42,154 nucleotides of DNA from Lachnospiraceae bacterium (GTDB lineage: Bacteria > Bacillota > Clostridia > Lachnospirales > Lachnospiraceae). Both the position numbers and the translations under genes were made by a program. This document shows, in pieces, positions 15,650 through 24,902 of this stretch; the first letter of the stretch is position 1; every line of letters starts with the position of its first letter. The stretch spans positions 1-42,154 of the forward strand of contig JAILNW010000050.1 of the NCBI GenBank assembly GCA_024691145.1, in the 5' to 3' direction. A model generated the notes under the pieces. It was given only the letters and a program-made list of their open reading frames with translations. It was not told the origin of the DNA and searched no databases.

Positions 15650-17725
15650 CTAAACCATCGCATTTACATCAAGAATAAGTGCAACTTCTCCATCTCCAAG
15701 AATAGTGGCACCGCCAATCATCTTGCTGTTATTGATGTATTTTCCTAATGGTTTAATAACAATTTCCTGCTGTCCAATAAGATTATCTACAACCATACCT
15801 GCCTGTTTATCACCCTTTGAGACAATAACTACAGTTAATGAATCATTTTTCTCTTCAAGTGGTTCAACATCAAGTACTTCCTCTAATCTTACAAGAGGTA
15901 TTACAGAACCTCTTAAGTTAATTACTTCTTTACTCTGAACATATTTTATATCATTGTAATCAACATCTTCAATTGTCTGAATGCTTCCAAGTGGTATAGC
16001 ATACTTTTCTTTTCCTATTTCAACCATAAGTGCCTGAATAATGGCAAGTGTAAGCGGAAGTCTTATTATAAAGTTACTTCCTTCACCAAGTACGGATCTT
16101 GCCTCAATGTCTCCTCCGAGAGCCTCTATCTTGCTCTTAACAACATCAAGACCAACACCTCTTCCTGAAATATCAGATACTACTTCGGCAGTTGAAAAAC
16201 TTGGTCTGAAAAGTAAATCAACAATTTCATTCTCTGCCATTGTTTCAGCTTGTTCAGGAGTTATAACGCCTTTACTTAAGGCCTTATTCTTTACTTTTTC
16301 AACATCAATTCCGGCTCCGTCGTCCTTTACTTCTATAACAACGTTGTTACCATCCTGATATGCATCTAAAAGTATAGTACCCTGTTCTGGTTTTCCTTTC
16401 TTTACTCTGACCTCTCCAGATTCAATACCATGATCTGCTGCATTTCTTAAGAGGTGCATTAAAGGATCACCAATCTCATCTATAACTGTTCTGTCAAGTT
16501 CTGTATCTTCACCTGACATGTACAATTCCATTTTCTTATTAAGTTTCTTAGCAAGATCCCTTATCATTCTAGGGAAACGGTTAACAACACTTTCAATAGG
16601 CACCATTCGAACCTTCATAACTGACTCATGAAGATTAGTAGTTATACTTTCAAGATATTCAATCTGCTCATTAAAGCTGTCATTCTTTCTTCCTTCGCTT
16701 CCGTGTGCCCCTATTGATACAAGTCCATTCTTTGCAATAATAAGCTCACTTACAAGATTCATAAGTATATCTAACTTTTCAATATCAACTCTTACCGAAC
16801 GGTTTACCACTGGTTTTGCAGCTGCCTGTTTCTTAGGCTGATTTTTTTCTTCCTGCTTGTTCTTTGTACTTAAATCACTTACAGCTTCAACCGCCTCTTT
16901 AGCAGGCTCTGGTTTCTTATCGCTATGCTGTTCATCGATCTCTACATCGCCAATATAAACCTCAGTAACCTCAGATACATTACCTATTGATTTTTTTACA
17001 TCTTCCATTTTTGACTTTGTTAAAAGTACAATTGAAAAGTTATCATCAAACTCTTCATTCTCTATATCCTGAGAATCTGGATTTGATTTAATTATCTCTC
17101 CATGCTCTTCTGCTGCCTTAAATATAAGAAAAGCTCTGGCTGACTTTAACATACACTTTTCATTTATATATACAGTAATAGCATATGCAGACATTCCGGA
17201 TTGTCTTGCAGCTTCAATAGCATGTATTTCATGTGAAGCATATACAAGCTCCTTATATTTTTCCTTAATGCCACTTTCGTCTTTTTCCTTATGTGGTTCT
17301 TCCTCCTGCATCAGTTTCTTATCATCACTGTCTTTACCTGTTCCGCTTTTTAATATTTCATTTAATTCTTCAATAATCTCATCGTTGTCTTCTGTTCCTT
17401 CTGAAGCTGTTTCCTGAATATTAGACAAATACGATTCGAGTGCATCTATCCCCTTAAACAATACGTCAATAAGATTGTCAGTAACAATCATATTTCCATT
17501 TCTTATTTCAGAAAATACATTCTCCATATCATGAGTTAATCTCTGCATTCTCATAAAGCCCATGGTACCAGCCATGCCCTTTAATGAGTGAGCTGCTCTG
17601 AATATCTCATTAATGGTATCTATATTGTCTGCCTCTTTTTCCAAAATAAGAATGTGCTCATTAAGTGCCTGTAAATGTTCCTTAGTTTCTTCAATAAATA
17701 TTTCAAGATATTGACTTACGTCCAT
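15650..17725 (-). CDS. cheA: Chemotaxis histidine kinase CheA
   Basis: A 691-residue CheA that autophosphorylates and passes phosphate to CheY. P1 (Hpt) holds the phosphoryl-accepting His46 in IFRAAHSLKGMAGTMGF. A P2 (response-regulator binding) domain is around 184-262, followed by a Lys/Gln-rich linker. P3 dimerisation is at 311-370 (VRVDIEKLDILMNLVSELII). The P4 ATPase domain is at about 372-550, with N box HLLRNAADHG (424-433), G1 KDDGAGID (467-474) and G2 GRGVGLDVV (521-529). The C-terminal P5 CheW-like domain binds CheW and receptors. GGGGGTG precedes the ATG. A promoter at 17768-17796 lies just upstream, so this gene may head its own chemotaxis transcript. Confidence 0.97.
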   Translation of the reverse strand: MDVSQYLEIFIEETKEHLQALNEHILILEKEADNIDTINEIFRAAHSLKGMAGTMGFMRMQRLTHDMENVFSEIRNGNMIVTDNLIDVLFKGIDALESYLSNIQETASEGTEDNDEIIEELNEILKSGTGKDSDDKKLMQEEEPHKEKDESGIKEKYKELVYASHEIHAIEAARQSGMSAYAITVYINEKCMLKSARAFLIFKAAEEHGEIIKSNPDSQDIENEEFDDNFSIVLLTKSKMEDVKKSIGNVSEVTEVYIGDVEIDEQHSDKKPEPAKEAVEAVSDLSTKNKQEEKNQPKKQAAAKPVVNRSVRVDIEKLDILMNLVSELIIAKNGLVSIGAHGSEGRKNDSFNEQIEYLESITTNLHESVMKVRMVPIESVVNRFPRMIRDLAKKLNKKMELYMSGEDTELDRTVIDEIGDPLMHLLRNAADHGIESGEVRVKKGKPEQGTILLDAYQDGNNVVIEVKDDGAGIDVEKVKNKALSKGVITPEQAETMAENEIVDLLFRPSFSTAEVVSDISGRGVGLDVVKSKIEALGGDIEARSVLGEGSNFIIRLPLTLAIIQALMVEIGKEKYAIPLGSIQTIEDVDYNDIKYVQSKEVINLRGSVIPLVRLEEVLDVEPLEEKNDSLTVVIVSKGDKQAGMVVDNLIGQQEIVIKPLGKYINNSKMIGGATILGDGEVALILDVNAMV

Positions 17726-17767
17726 TGCTGCACCCCCGCATATAAAGATTTATTTTTTCATAAGTAT

Positions 17768-17796
17768 ATTATACCAAAAATAACCCTTCTCATAAG
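17768..17796 (-). promoter_or_regulatory. Internal promoter before cheA
   Basis: On the minus strand TGGTATAAT (17776-17768) is a perfect extended -10. The -35 position at 17-base spacing reads CTTATG (17796-17791), weak but acceptable with an extended -10. It lies in the 125-bp gap between the PilZ gene and cheA, one of the largest gaps in the operon, with a leader of about 37 bases. A weak AT-rich hairpin (AAAGTAA/TTACTTT, 17800-17830) lies upstream. Confidence 0.62.
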
Positions 17797-17850
17797 TGCA
17801 AAGTAATCATTTTTGGAAGTTTTTTACTTTTATTGTAATTTTTTTCTTTA

Positions 17851-18555
17851 TTAGTATCTGTCATTCATTTTATTTCTTCTTCTACGTTCTTCTTCGAAGA
17901 TAAATTTTACAACCTGTTCCCTGTCTGATTTCGTTATATCCAGATAAGATATACGATATTCCATCATGTCTGGATACTGTTCAAGTGTTGTCATCATAAC
18001 AATTCTTGCCTGACATTCGCAATGGAACTCACTTGTTAAGTCCTTTCCAAGTGTAAAACTAATCATTACTTCCTTTGCATCAGAAAGACTTGCTTTACTG
18101 TTAAACTTCATACCACCGCCACTTATATCAGTAAGAGTGGCTTTGTTCCAGTCTGAAGGATTGATTTCCAAAGGGTCTCCTTTGTAATCCCTTGAAAGTT
18201 TGGCAAACTTAATGTCTGTCACATATTCAAGTCTGAAATACTCTCTTCTCTGGAACTTTTCCATTTCAGACATAAACTGTATGGTACAAACCATTTGTCC
18301 CCTGTCTTTTCCTATTTCTATAACCTGAGACTTGCATTTGTATATTCCATTTTTCGTGCAAAAACAGGTTTCAAACTTGTCTCCTGTTTTTACAGGAACG
18401 TATTCCATTCGTTCCATTGGCATGGATATAACAACTTTATCATCATCCTTAAAATCCTGAACCTTACTTACATATTTTTTCTCTGTTGCGTCCGATTTAA
18501 GTTTTCTTGTTATATCTATTTTGTCTCCTATGTTTAGTACTCTTCTAGACGCCAT
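17851..18555 (-). CDS. PilZ-domain c-di-GMP receptor, YcgR/YpfA (MotI)-like
   Basis: A 234-residue protein with an N-terminal YcgR-like beta domain (about 1-98) and a C-terminal PilZ domain (about 100-225). The two c-di-GMP binding signatures are seen: RREYFR with Arg104 and Arg108 (RxxxR), and DISGGGMKF at 143-151 (DxSxxG). Related two-domain proteins act as flagellar brakes when c-di-GMP is high (YcgR in E. coli, YpfA/MotI in Bacillus). The ATG overlaps the 3' end of flhG by 11 bp and has GAGGAG in the flhG coding sequence, so translation is likely coupled. It occupies the place where Bacillus has cheB. Confidence 0.9.
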   Translation of the reverse strand: MASRRVLNIGDKIDITRKLKSDATEKKYVSKVQDFKDDDKVVISMPMERMEYVPVKTGDKFETCFCTKNGIYKCKSQVIEIGKDRGQMVCTIQFMSEMEKFQRREYFRLEYVTDIKFAKLSRDYKGDPLEINPSDWNKATLTDISGGGMKFNSKASLSDAKEVMISFTLGKDLTSEFHCECQARIVMMTTLEQYPDMMEYRISYLDITKSDREQVVKFIFEEERRRRNKMNDRY

Positions 18556-19444
18556 TCTTTACTTCTCCTCTCTTTAGCAGACTCGCCCTGATTATTCCCG
18601 TAAATATTCTTGTTATACCGCCTTTAGAAACAATCTGCTCGGAATCACCACTATATATTTTTTCAGCAATTGCCTGCACACTTTTAGTTGCAGGTGAAGC
18701 TGGATACATTACGCTTAATGGTTCCTGCTGCAAAACTGCTTTCATCAAGTTCGAATCCTGCAGAACAGCCCCCATATATTCAAGCTTTATATCCAGGAAT
18801 TTTTCCACCACCACATTAAAGTTGTTGTACAGCTGGTGCCCTTCCCTGTCAGATGGTACTCTGTTGGCAATTAAACTAATTGTCTTATCCTTTATTATGT
18901 CTCCAAATGAGTTAAGTGTTTTCAATAATGCATAAGCATCCGTAAGTGAAGTAGGTTCAGGTGTTGCAACAAGAAGCACCTCAGAACTTAATATTACAAA
19001 CTGAAGAACAACACTCGAAATTCCTGCTCCGGTATCTATTATTACGATATCCGCTAACTCATCAAGTTCATAAAGCTGGCTTGTCATAAGTTCTATCTGG
19101 TCAGCCTTTAGATTATTAAGTTCCTGTATTCCCGTTCCGCCTGATATAAAACCTATTCCCATAGGTCCTTCAGTTATTATATCCTTAAGCTTCATACCTT
19201 TAAACATAAGGTCTGCAAGATTATATTTGGGTCTTATGCCAAGCATTACTTCTATATTGGCTAGTCCAAAATCAGCATCAAGAATAATTACTCTTTTTCC
19301 AAGTTTGGCAAGCTGTAATGCCAGGTTTACTGAAATGCTTGACTTTCCAACTCCGCCTTTTCCGCTGGTTACTGTTATTACTCTTGCAAGTGAATTCTGA
19401 CTTTGTTTTTTCATAAGTTCACGTAATGATTCTGCCTGATCCAT
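18545..19444 (-). CDS. flhG: MinD/ParA-like ATPase FlhG (YlxH)
   Basis: A 299-residue P-loop ATPase that controls flagellar number and placement together with FlhF. The deviant Walker A motif SGKGGVGKSS is at 27-36, followed by the switch regions (ILDADFGLANIEVMLG and VIIDTGAGIS). A short N-terminal helix (DQAESLRELMKKQ) matches the FlhF-activating helix of the family. GGGGGTG lies before the ATG, 2 bp after the flhF stop. Confidence 0.94.
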   Translation of the reverse strand: MDQAESLRELMKKQSQNSLARVITVTSGKGGVGKSSISVNLALQLAKLGKRVIILDADFGLANIEVMLGIRPKYNLADLMFKGMKLKDIITEGPMGIGFISGGTGIQELNNLKADQIELMTSQLYELDELADIVIIDTGAGISSVVLQFVILSSEVLLVATPEPTSLTDAYALLKTLNSFGDIIKDKTISLIANRVPSDREGHQLYNNFNVVVEKFLDIKLEYMGAVLQDSNLMKAVLQQEPLSVMYPASPATKSVQAIAEKIYSGDSEQIVSKGGITRIFTGIIRASLLKRGEVKNGV

Positions 19445-19446
19445 GT

Positions 19447-20631
19447 CTATTCACCCCCAAGTAACTGCTTCGCAATAAGTTGTGAATCTAATTTTCCTAT
19501 ATCATTAGGAACATCCTGTCCATATGCCACATATGAAAGATCAGCATTTGTAAACATCTTTACATTAAGAATATTTCCAAAGTTGATTGTTTCATCTGTT
19601 TTTGTAAACAACAATCTGTAATTATTTATTTCAGCATAGGAATTTACAATATTTTTTAAATCAACATACTTCGTTGTTGCACTAAGTACAAGAAATACTT
19701 CTCTTTTTTCTTCCTCCACTGCATTTATAAAATTAAGAAGATCATTTCTCTGCTCCTTATTTTTATGATTTCTTCCTGCAGTATCAATAAGCACAACATC
19801 ATATTTTTCAAGTTCTTCCTTAGCTCTTAATATCTCCTCAGGAGTATAAACAACAGTAATAGGAAGTTTTAAAATATTTGCATAAACCCTTAACTGCTCG
19901 ACTGCAGCAATTCTGTAGGTATCTGTAGTAAGAAGTGCTATATTGTATTTTTTATTAATTTTAAAATCCGAAGCTATTTTAGCTATTGTTGTTGTTTTTC
20001 CAACTCCTGTAGGTCCAACAAAGAATATAAACTTAGGATTTTTATCTCCTACTTCTATTATCTTTGGCTGGCCGAGTTTAAGCACTATTTTCTGGTAAAT
20101 GGATGTAAGTATATTATCAACCGGCGTATCTTTTTTAATATTACACCTTACTTCTCCAATAATCTCATCTATATACTTCTCATCAACCTCATGCTTTTTT
20201 AACTGCTTAATAATAAGATTAAGACACTCTTCTGATTTATCAGGCAGTTTCTTTTCTTCCTCCGCAGTTTCTTTTACTTCTTCTTTTGTTTCAGCTTCCT
20301 TAAGTTTTATGTTTCTTTCATTATTCATCTGAGTCTCTATAAGGGAAGCCAGTTTATTAATTTTTTCCTCAATTGCGTCTGTTTTGTCTTCTTTTTTCTC
20401 TTCTTCCTTTTTTACAAATGCTTTATTTGCATCTTCTTTTGTGTCAGAAGAATATTTTTTCATTTCGTCAATTGCTGCCGTTACTTCCACAGAAGGCTTT
20501 CTGAATATTCGATAAAATCCCTTAGGAGATATTTTCTTTATATTCATTACAATTGCGTCTTTTCCCAATTCTTCTCTTACAAGTAACATTGCATCCTGTT
20601 CTGTATTAGCCTGATATTTTTTTATTATCAT
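19447..20631 (-). CDS. flhF: SRP-type GTPase FlhF
   Basis: A 394-residue signal-recognition-particle GTPase involved in placing new flagella. Following an N-terminal B domain and a charged Glu/Lys-rich linker (about 60-130) come the N domain and the G domain: G1 GPTGVGKTTT (206-215), G2 TTDTYRIAAVEQL, G3 DTAGR (283-287) and G4 TKTD (343-346). The ATG overlaps the flhA stop by four bases (ATGA), a translational-coupling arrangement. Confidence 0.96.
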   Translation of the reverse strand: MIIKKYQANTEQDAMLLVREELGKDAIVMNIKKISPKGFYRIFRKPSVEVTAAIDEMKKYSSDTKEDANKAFVKKEEEKKEDKTDAIEEKINKLASLIETQMNNERNIKLKEAETKEEVKETAEEEKKLPDKSEECLNLIIKQLKKHEVDEKYIDEIIGEVRCNIKKDTPVDNILTSIYQKIVLKLGQPKIIEVGDKNPKFIFFVGPTGVGKTTTIAKIASDFKINKKYNIALLTTDTYRIAAVEQLRVYANILKLPITVVYTPEEILRAKEELEKYDVVLIDTAGRNHKNKEQRNDLLNFINAVEEEKREVFLVLSATTKYVDLKNIVNSYAEINNYRLLFTKTDETINFGNILNVKMFTNADLSYVAYGQDVPNDIGKLDSQLIAKQLLGGE

Positions 20632-22673
20632 ACAGTCACCATCCCAACTGATTGTAATTCAACGTTTGATTCTATTTCGTTATACGAAATAACAATCAAA
20701 TCGCTTATATAATCCATCGTCAGACGTTTAAAATAAGTTCTAACTATTGGTGATGTCACAACAATAGGATTCTTTCCAATGTTTTCAAGTTTCCTAACTT
20801 CTTCTGTTACAGAATGGATTATTCCCTTTGTCCTTTCAGGATCAAGTGTAAGGAATGTACCCTGTTCTGTCTGTTTAACAGAATTCATAATTTCCTGTTC
20901 AATCTTAGGATCAAGAGTAACCACGCTTGTCATTTCATTATCTGCAAAATACTTATTAGAAATGGCTCTCTTTAGTCTTTGTCTTACATATTCAGTAAGT
21001 ATATCCGGATCCCTTGATGTCGGTGCATAGTCTGCAAGTGTCTCAAATATTGTTACAAGGTCCCTTATTGAAATACCTTCTTTCAACAGATTCTGAAGTA
21101 CCTTCTGAATCTCACCAACACCAAGAATTCTTGGAACAAGTTCTGTAATAAGTGTTTCATTGGCTTCTTTGATGTTATTAATAAGATTCTGTACATCCTG
21201 TCTTGTAAGAAGTTCATCAAGGTGGGCTCTTATAACTTCTGTAAGGTGTGTTGCAATAATTGAAGGTGGATCTACTACTGTGTATCCAAAAGATTCCGCT
21301 CTTTCACGCTGGCCTTCAGTAATCCATAAAGCAGGAAGATGGAATGATGGTTCAACAGTTGGTATACCAACAATCTCCTCCTCTACGTACCCTGGGTTCA
21401 TTGCCATATAGTGGTCAAATAATATCTCACCATCACTAACTGGCACACCTTTAATCTTTATCACATATTGATTTGGATTAAGCTGGATATTGTCTCTTAA
21501 TCTTATAATAGGAACAACACAGCCAAGTTCCAAAGCAATCTGTCTTCTAATCATAACTACTCTGTCTAACAGGTCACCACCCTGGTTAACATCTGCAAGC
21601 GGTATAATACCATAACCGAACTCAAGTTCAATAGGGTCAACCTGCAAAAGAGCATTAACATTTTCTGGTCGTCTGATTTCTTCCACTTCATTCTCCTCTG
21701 GTGCAAGTTCTTCAGTCTTTGCAGAAATTTCAACATTTTTCTTAAGTCTTGAAGCTACAAATACAAATACAAGTCCGTAACTAACAAATATTATAAATGG
21801 AAGAGGTGTTACAACACCTAAAAATATAAGTGCTGCTCCTGCAAGATAAAGTACCTTAGGTGTTGAAAATAACTGTTTAACAAGTATATCTCCAATATCA
21901 GCTTCTTTAGATACCTTAGTAACAAGAACACCTGTTGCAAGAGATATCATAAGTGAAGGTATCTGGCTTACAAGGCCATCACCAATTGTAAGTATTGCAT
22001 ATTCCTGAAGAGCCTGGCTTGCATCCATTCCTCTTGAAAGCATTCCCATAAGAAGACCACCAATAAAGTTTACGCATGTAATGATAAGACCTGCCATAGC
22101 GTCTCCCTTTACATACTTGGTAGCACCGTCCATGGAACCGAAGAATGCTGATTCATCCTGAATCTTCTGTCTTCTTTCCCTTGCCTGTTCATCTGTAATT
22201 GCTCCTGTATTAAGATCAGCATCGATGGCCATCTGTTTACCAGGCATGGCATCAAGTGTAAATCTTGCTGTAACTTCAGATACACGCTCTGAACCTTTGT
22301 TAATTACCATAAACTGTACAATTAACAAAATAATAAATACAACAACACCTATTACAATATCTCCCCCACCTACGAAATCACCAAAGGTTCTTACAACCTC
22401 TCCTGGATCACCACTTGACAATATAAGTCTTGTTGATGATACGTTCAGAGAGATTCTGAATATTGTTGAAAAGAGTAATATCGAAGGAAAGCTCGACATA
22501 CTCAGTGCCTCTGGTGAAAACAGTGCGTTTAATAATATAATAAGTGCAACAGATATATTAATTGCCAATAACGCATCTAATAGAAATGATGGTATTGGAA
22601 TAATCATAAATACTATTGCTGATAGCAAATAGATACCTATACCTAAATCAGACTTTTTTACAGTCATAAGCAT
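20628..22673 (-). CDS. flhA: Flagellar export gate protein FlhA
   Basis: A 681-residue integral membrane component of the flagellar type III export gate. The N-terminal third has about eight membrane helices; the FHIPEP signature is seen as ARFTLDAMPGKQMAIDADLN. The C-terminal half is the cytoplasmic ring domain that docks chaperone-substrate complexes. The frame extends two bases' worth of codons upstream to a GTG at 22676, but the ATG at 22673 is preferred: it overlaps the flhB stop (TGATG) and AAGGA lies 8 bases before it. Confidence 0.97.
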   Translation of the reverse strand: MLMTVKKSDLGIGIYLLSAIVFMIIPIPSFLLDALLAINISVALIILLNALFSPEALSMSSFPSILLFSTIFRISLNVSSTRLILSSGDPGEVVRTFGDFVGGGDIVIGVVVFIILLIVQFMVINKGSERVSEVTARFTLDAMPGKQMAIDADLNTGAITDEQARERRQKIQDESAFFGSMDGATKYVKGDAMAGLIITCVNFIGGLLMGMLSRGMDASQALQEYAILTIGDGLVSQIPSLMISLATGVLVTKVSKEADIGDILVKQLFSTPKVLYLAGAALIFLGVVTPLPFIIFVSYGLVFVFVASRLKKNVEISAKTEELAPEENEVEEIRRPENVNALLQVDPIELEFGYGIIPLADVNQGGDLLDRVVMIRRQIALELGCVVPIIRLRDNIQLNPNQYVIKIKGVPVSDGEILFDHYMAMNPGYVEEEIVGIPTVEPSFHLPALWITEGQRERAESFGYTVVDPPSIIATHLTEVIRAHLDELLTRQDVQNLINNIKEANETLITELVPRILGVGEIQKVLQNLLKEGISIRDLVTIFETLADYAPTSRDPDILTEYVRQRLKRAISNKYFADNEMTSVVTLDPKIEQEIMNSVKQTEQGTFLTLDPERTKGIIHSVTEEVRKLENIGKNPIVVTSPIVRTYFKRLTMDYISDLIVISYNEIESNVELQSVGMVTV

Positions 22674-23812
22674 CACTCATTTCCTTCTGTGTTAAGTGAA
22701 TAAACATGTGCTAAAACTTCTGCTACCATCTGATACAGTTCTGGTGGAATCTGTTCACCAATTTCCACATTATAATAAAGCATACGGGCTAAGGGTCTGT
22801 CTTCGTACAATTCTATGTTGTATTCTCTAGCCTTTTCCTTTATCTTCTGTGCAAGATAATCCTCACCCTTTGCTATAACAACAGGTGCTGTGTCTACTTT
22901 ATTGTCATACTTAATAGCAACTGCAAAGTGAGTAGGGTTTGTAATTACGACGTCTGCCTGTGGAAGGTCCTGCATCATACGTCTCATTGATGACTCCTGC
23001 ATACGTCTTCTTATCTGTCCCTTAATCTGAGGATCTCCTTCAGACTGTTTGTACTCGTCCTTTAATTCCTGCTTGGTCATCATCATATCTTTATTAAATT
23101 TATATTTCTGATAAAATAAATCAGCAAATCCTATTATCAAAAGCAAAAAACTAATCTTAATTGCAAGATTAAGAACCACATCACCAATTATCTTAATACA
23201 TGTCCATACATCATAGTCATAAAGAGTTTTTATAAGGTTCTGCTGGTCCTTTAGTGTATTATACACAACAGCAACTATTACAATTATCTTTAATATAGCT
23301 TTTATAAGTTCGACTACTTTTCTTCCTGATATAATGTTTTTTATACCCTTGGCAGGATTAAGTTTATCAAACTTAGGCTGAAGAGCCTTTGGAGATGGTT
23401 TTAAACCAACCTGGGCAATATTCATTACAAGTGCCAGTACATAGGCACATAAAAGAAACGGAATAGCTGCAATTAAAATAATTACAAGTGTCCTGTTAAT
23501 TATGGCTCTTGCTATATTTGTTGTAAAATTGCCCCCTGAATACAGGGAAATATATCCATACATTTCTTTAAATCCGTCTAAAAACCTGTTGGCAACAAAT
23601 CCAGCAAAAAGTTTTATAAATACAAACATGCTAATCAGAATTACTCCTGTAAGAAGATCCTGGCTTTTTGCAACCTGTCCTTCTTCTCTTGCTTTCTCGA
23701 GTTTTTTAGGAGTTGCCTGCTCAGTCTTCTCACCGCCTTCACCTTCGGCAAAGAACTGCAGGTTATATTTAATTCTTATTCTAAATGAACTTGCAATATT
23801 GTATTCTTCCAT
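22673..23812 (-). CDS. flhB: Flagellar export switch protein FlhB
   Basis: A 379-residue protein with four membrane helices and a cytoplasmic C-terminal domain that switches export from rod/hook to filament substrates. The autocleavage motif N-PTH is at 292-295 (VVITNPTHFAVAIKYD). The N-terminal segment contains GEKTEQATPKKLEKAREEGQ, the hallmark of the family. AAGGA precedes the ATG by 8 bases. Downstream it overlaps flhA by one base. Confidence 0.97.
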   Translation of the reverse strand: MEEYNIASSFRIRIKYNLQFFAEGEGGEKTEQATPKKLEKAREEGQVAKSQDLLTGVILISMFVFIKLFAGFVANRFLDGFKEMYGYISLYSGGNFTTNIARAIINRTLVIILIAAIPFLLCAYVLALVMNIAQVGLKPSPKALQPKFDKLNPAKGIKNIISGRKVVELIKAILKIIVIVAVVYNTLKDQQNLIKTLYDYDVWTCIKIIGDVVLNLAIKISFLLLIIGFADLFYQKYKFNKDMMMTKQELKDEYKQSEGDPQIKGQIRRRMQESSMRRMMQDLPQADVVITNPTHFAVAIKYDNKVDTAPVVIAKGEDYLAQKIKEKAREYNIELYEDRPLARMLYYNVEIGEQIPPELYQMVAEVLAHVYSLNTEGNE

Positions 23813-23826
23813 AAAAACAATCCTTA

Positions 23827-24594
23827 TTATTTAAGCATATTTACCATTGTTCTTATAACTTCTTTAATCTGTTCAAATATATAGTCCGATATTCCTGCGT
23901 AAGAACCTGCAATTATAACAAGTATAAATAATCCTGCAAATATCTTAATCTGAAAACCAACTGCAAACATATTCATCTGTGGCGAAACTCTTGTTAATAT
24001 TCCAAGCACTACATTTGCAACCAGTATACACATAAAAACAGGAATAAATATTCTTATGGCAATTATAAAATAATTAACCAAAAATCCCACAAAGGCCGTA
24101 TAAATATTACTTGGAATGTTAACAGTTCCTGCTGGAATTATTTTAAAGGTATCAATAATTGCTTCTATTATGTACAAATGTGCATTTGATAGAAGCATAA
24201 TTATTAAAACCACATATGTAAGCAAATTACCCGTTATTGTTGTTTCAAAGCTTGCTGTTGGATTCATGGTCTGTACCATGGAAAAACCCATTTCAACATC
24301 CATAAGATTGCCGGCAAATCCTAATATCATCATACATATATTTGCGGAAAAGCCTATGATAACACCACACAGTACTTCTTTTATAACAAGCAGTGCAAAT
24401 CCCAGCACTCCAATATACTCTAATTTATCATATTCTAACATTGGATATGTTATAACAGCAAGCAATACCGACAGTGCTGCTTTTACTTTTCTGGGAATCA
24501 TATTCTGGCTAAAAATTGGTGCAGAATATATAAATGCTGATATCCTGGCAACAATTAGCAGGAAAAACTCTAATTGCTCAATAGTAAAATTCAT
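23827..24594 (-). CDS. fliR: Flagellar export gate protein FliR
   Basis: A 255-residue polytopic membrane protein of the export gate, forming the FliP/FliQ/FliR core. The opening FTIEQLEFFLLIVARISAFI and the block IPRKVKAALSVLLAVITYPM are typical, as is GFSMVQTMNPTAS in the middle. About six hydrophobic segments are visible. It lies 24 bp after fliQ and 14 bp before flhB. Confidence 0.95.
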   Translation of the reverse strand: MNFTIEQLEFFLLIVARISAFIYSAPIFSQNMIPRKVKAALSVLLAVITYPMLEYDKLEYIGVLGFALLVIKEVLCGVIIGFSANICMMILGFAGNLMDVEMGFSMVQTMNPTASFETTITGNLLTYVVLIIMLLSNAHLYIIEAIIDTFKIIPAGTVNIPSNIYTAFVGFLVNYFIIAIRIFIPVFMCILVANVVLGILTRVSPQMNMFAVGFQIKIFAGLFILVIIAGSYAGISDYIFEQIKEVIRTMVNMLK

Positions 24595-24618
24595 ATAACA
24601 ATCCCTACTTCATCTTAG

Positions 24619-24888
24619 TTATCGAATATACAAATCAAAATTAGAAAATAATTCTTTCATATATTCCACCACAGTGCCAAGTATAAATGAGCCTGCAAGT
24701 GCCAGAATAAGAAATATAGCTAACAATTTTGGCACAAATGTAAGTGTCTGTTCCTGTATTGATGTAACGGTCTGTATAATACTTATTATAAGACCTACAA
24801 CAAGGGAAACTAACAACATTGGCATGGAGCATTTTATAACTACCAACAACGCCGCTCTCATAATATCAACAACCATATCAATAGTCAT
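24619..24888 (-). CDS. fliQ: Flagellar export gate protein FliQ
   Basis: An 89-residue protein with two membrane helices (MLLVSLVVGLIISIIQTVTS and LLAIFLILALAGSFILGTVV) joined by the conserved loop IQEQTLTFVPK. Length and layout match FliQ. AAAGGAGGAAG precedes the ATG. It lies between fliP and fliR as in nearly all flagellar clusters. Confidence 0.96.
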   Translation of the reverse strand: MTIDMVVDIMRAALLVVIKCSMPMLLVSLVVGLIISIIQTVTSIQEQTLTFVPKLLAIFLILALAGSFILGTVVEYMKELFSNFDLYIR

Positions 24889-24902
24889 AAATCTTCCTCC
24901 TT

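Noticed and set aside
17800..17830. AT-rich hairpin after the PilZ gene as an intrinsic terminator
   Set aside because: The stem is only 7 bp of A/T-rich pairs with little GC content; it is unlikely to stop transcription efficiently.
24641..24832. 63-codon minus-strand frame within fliQ
   Set aside because: fliQ in the other frame has a perfect family match and a strong ribosome binding site; this frame is a shadow.
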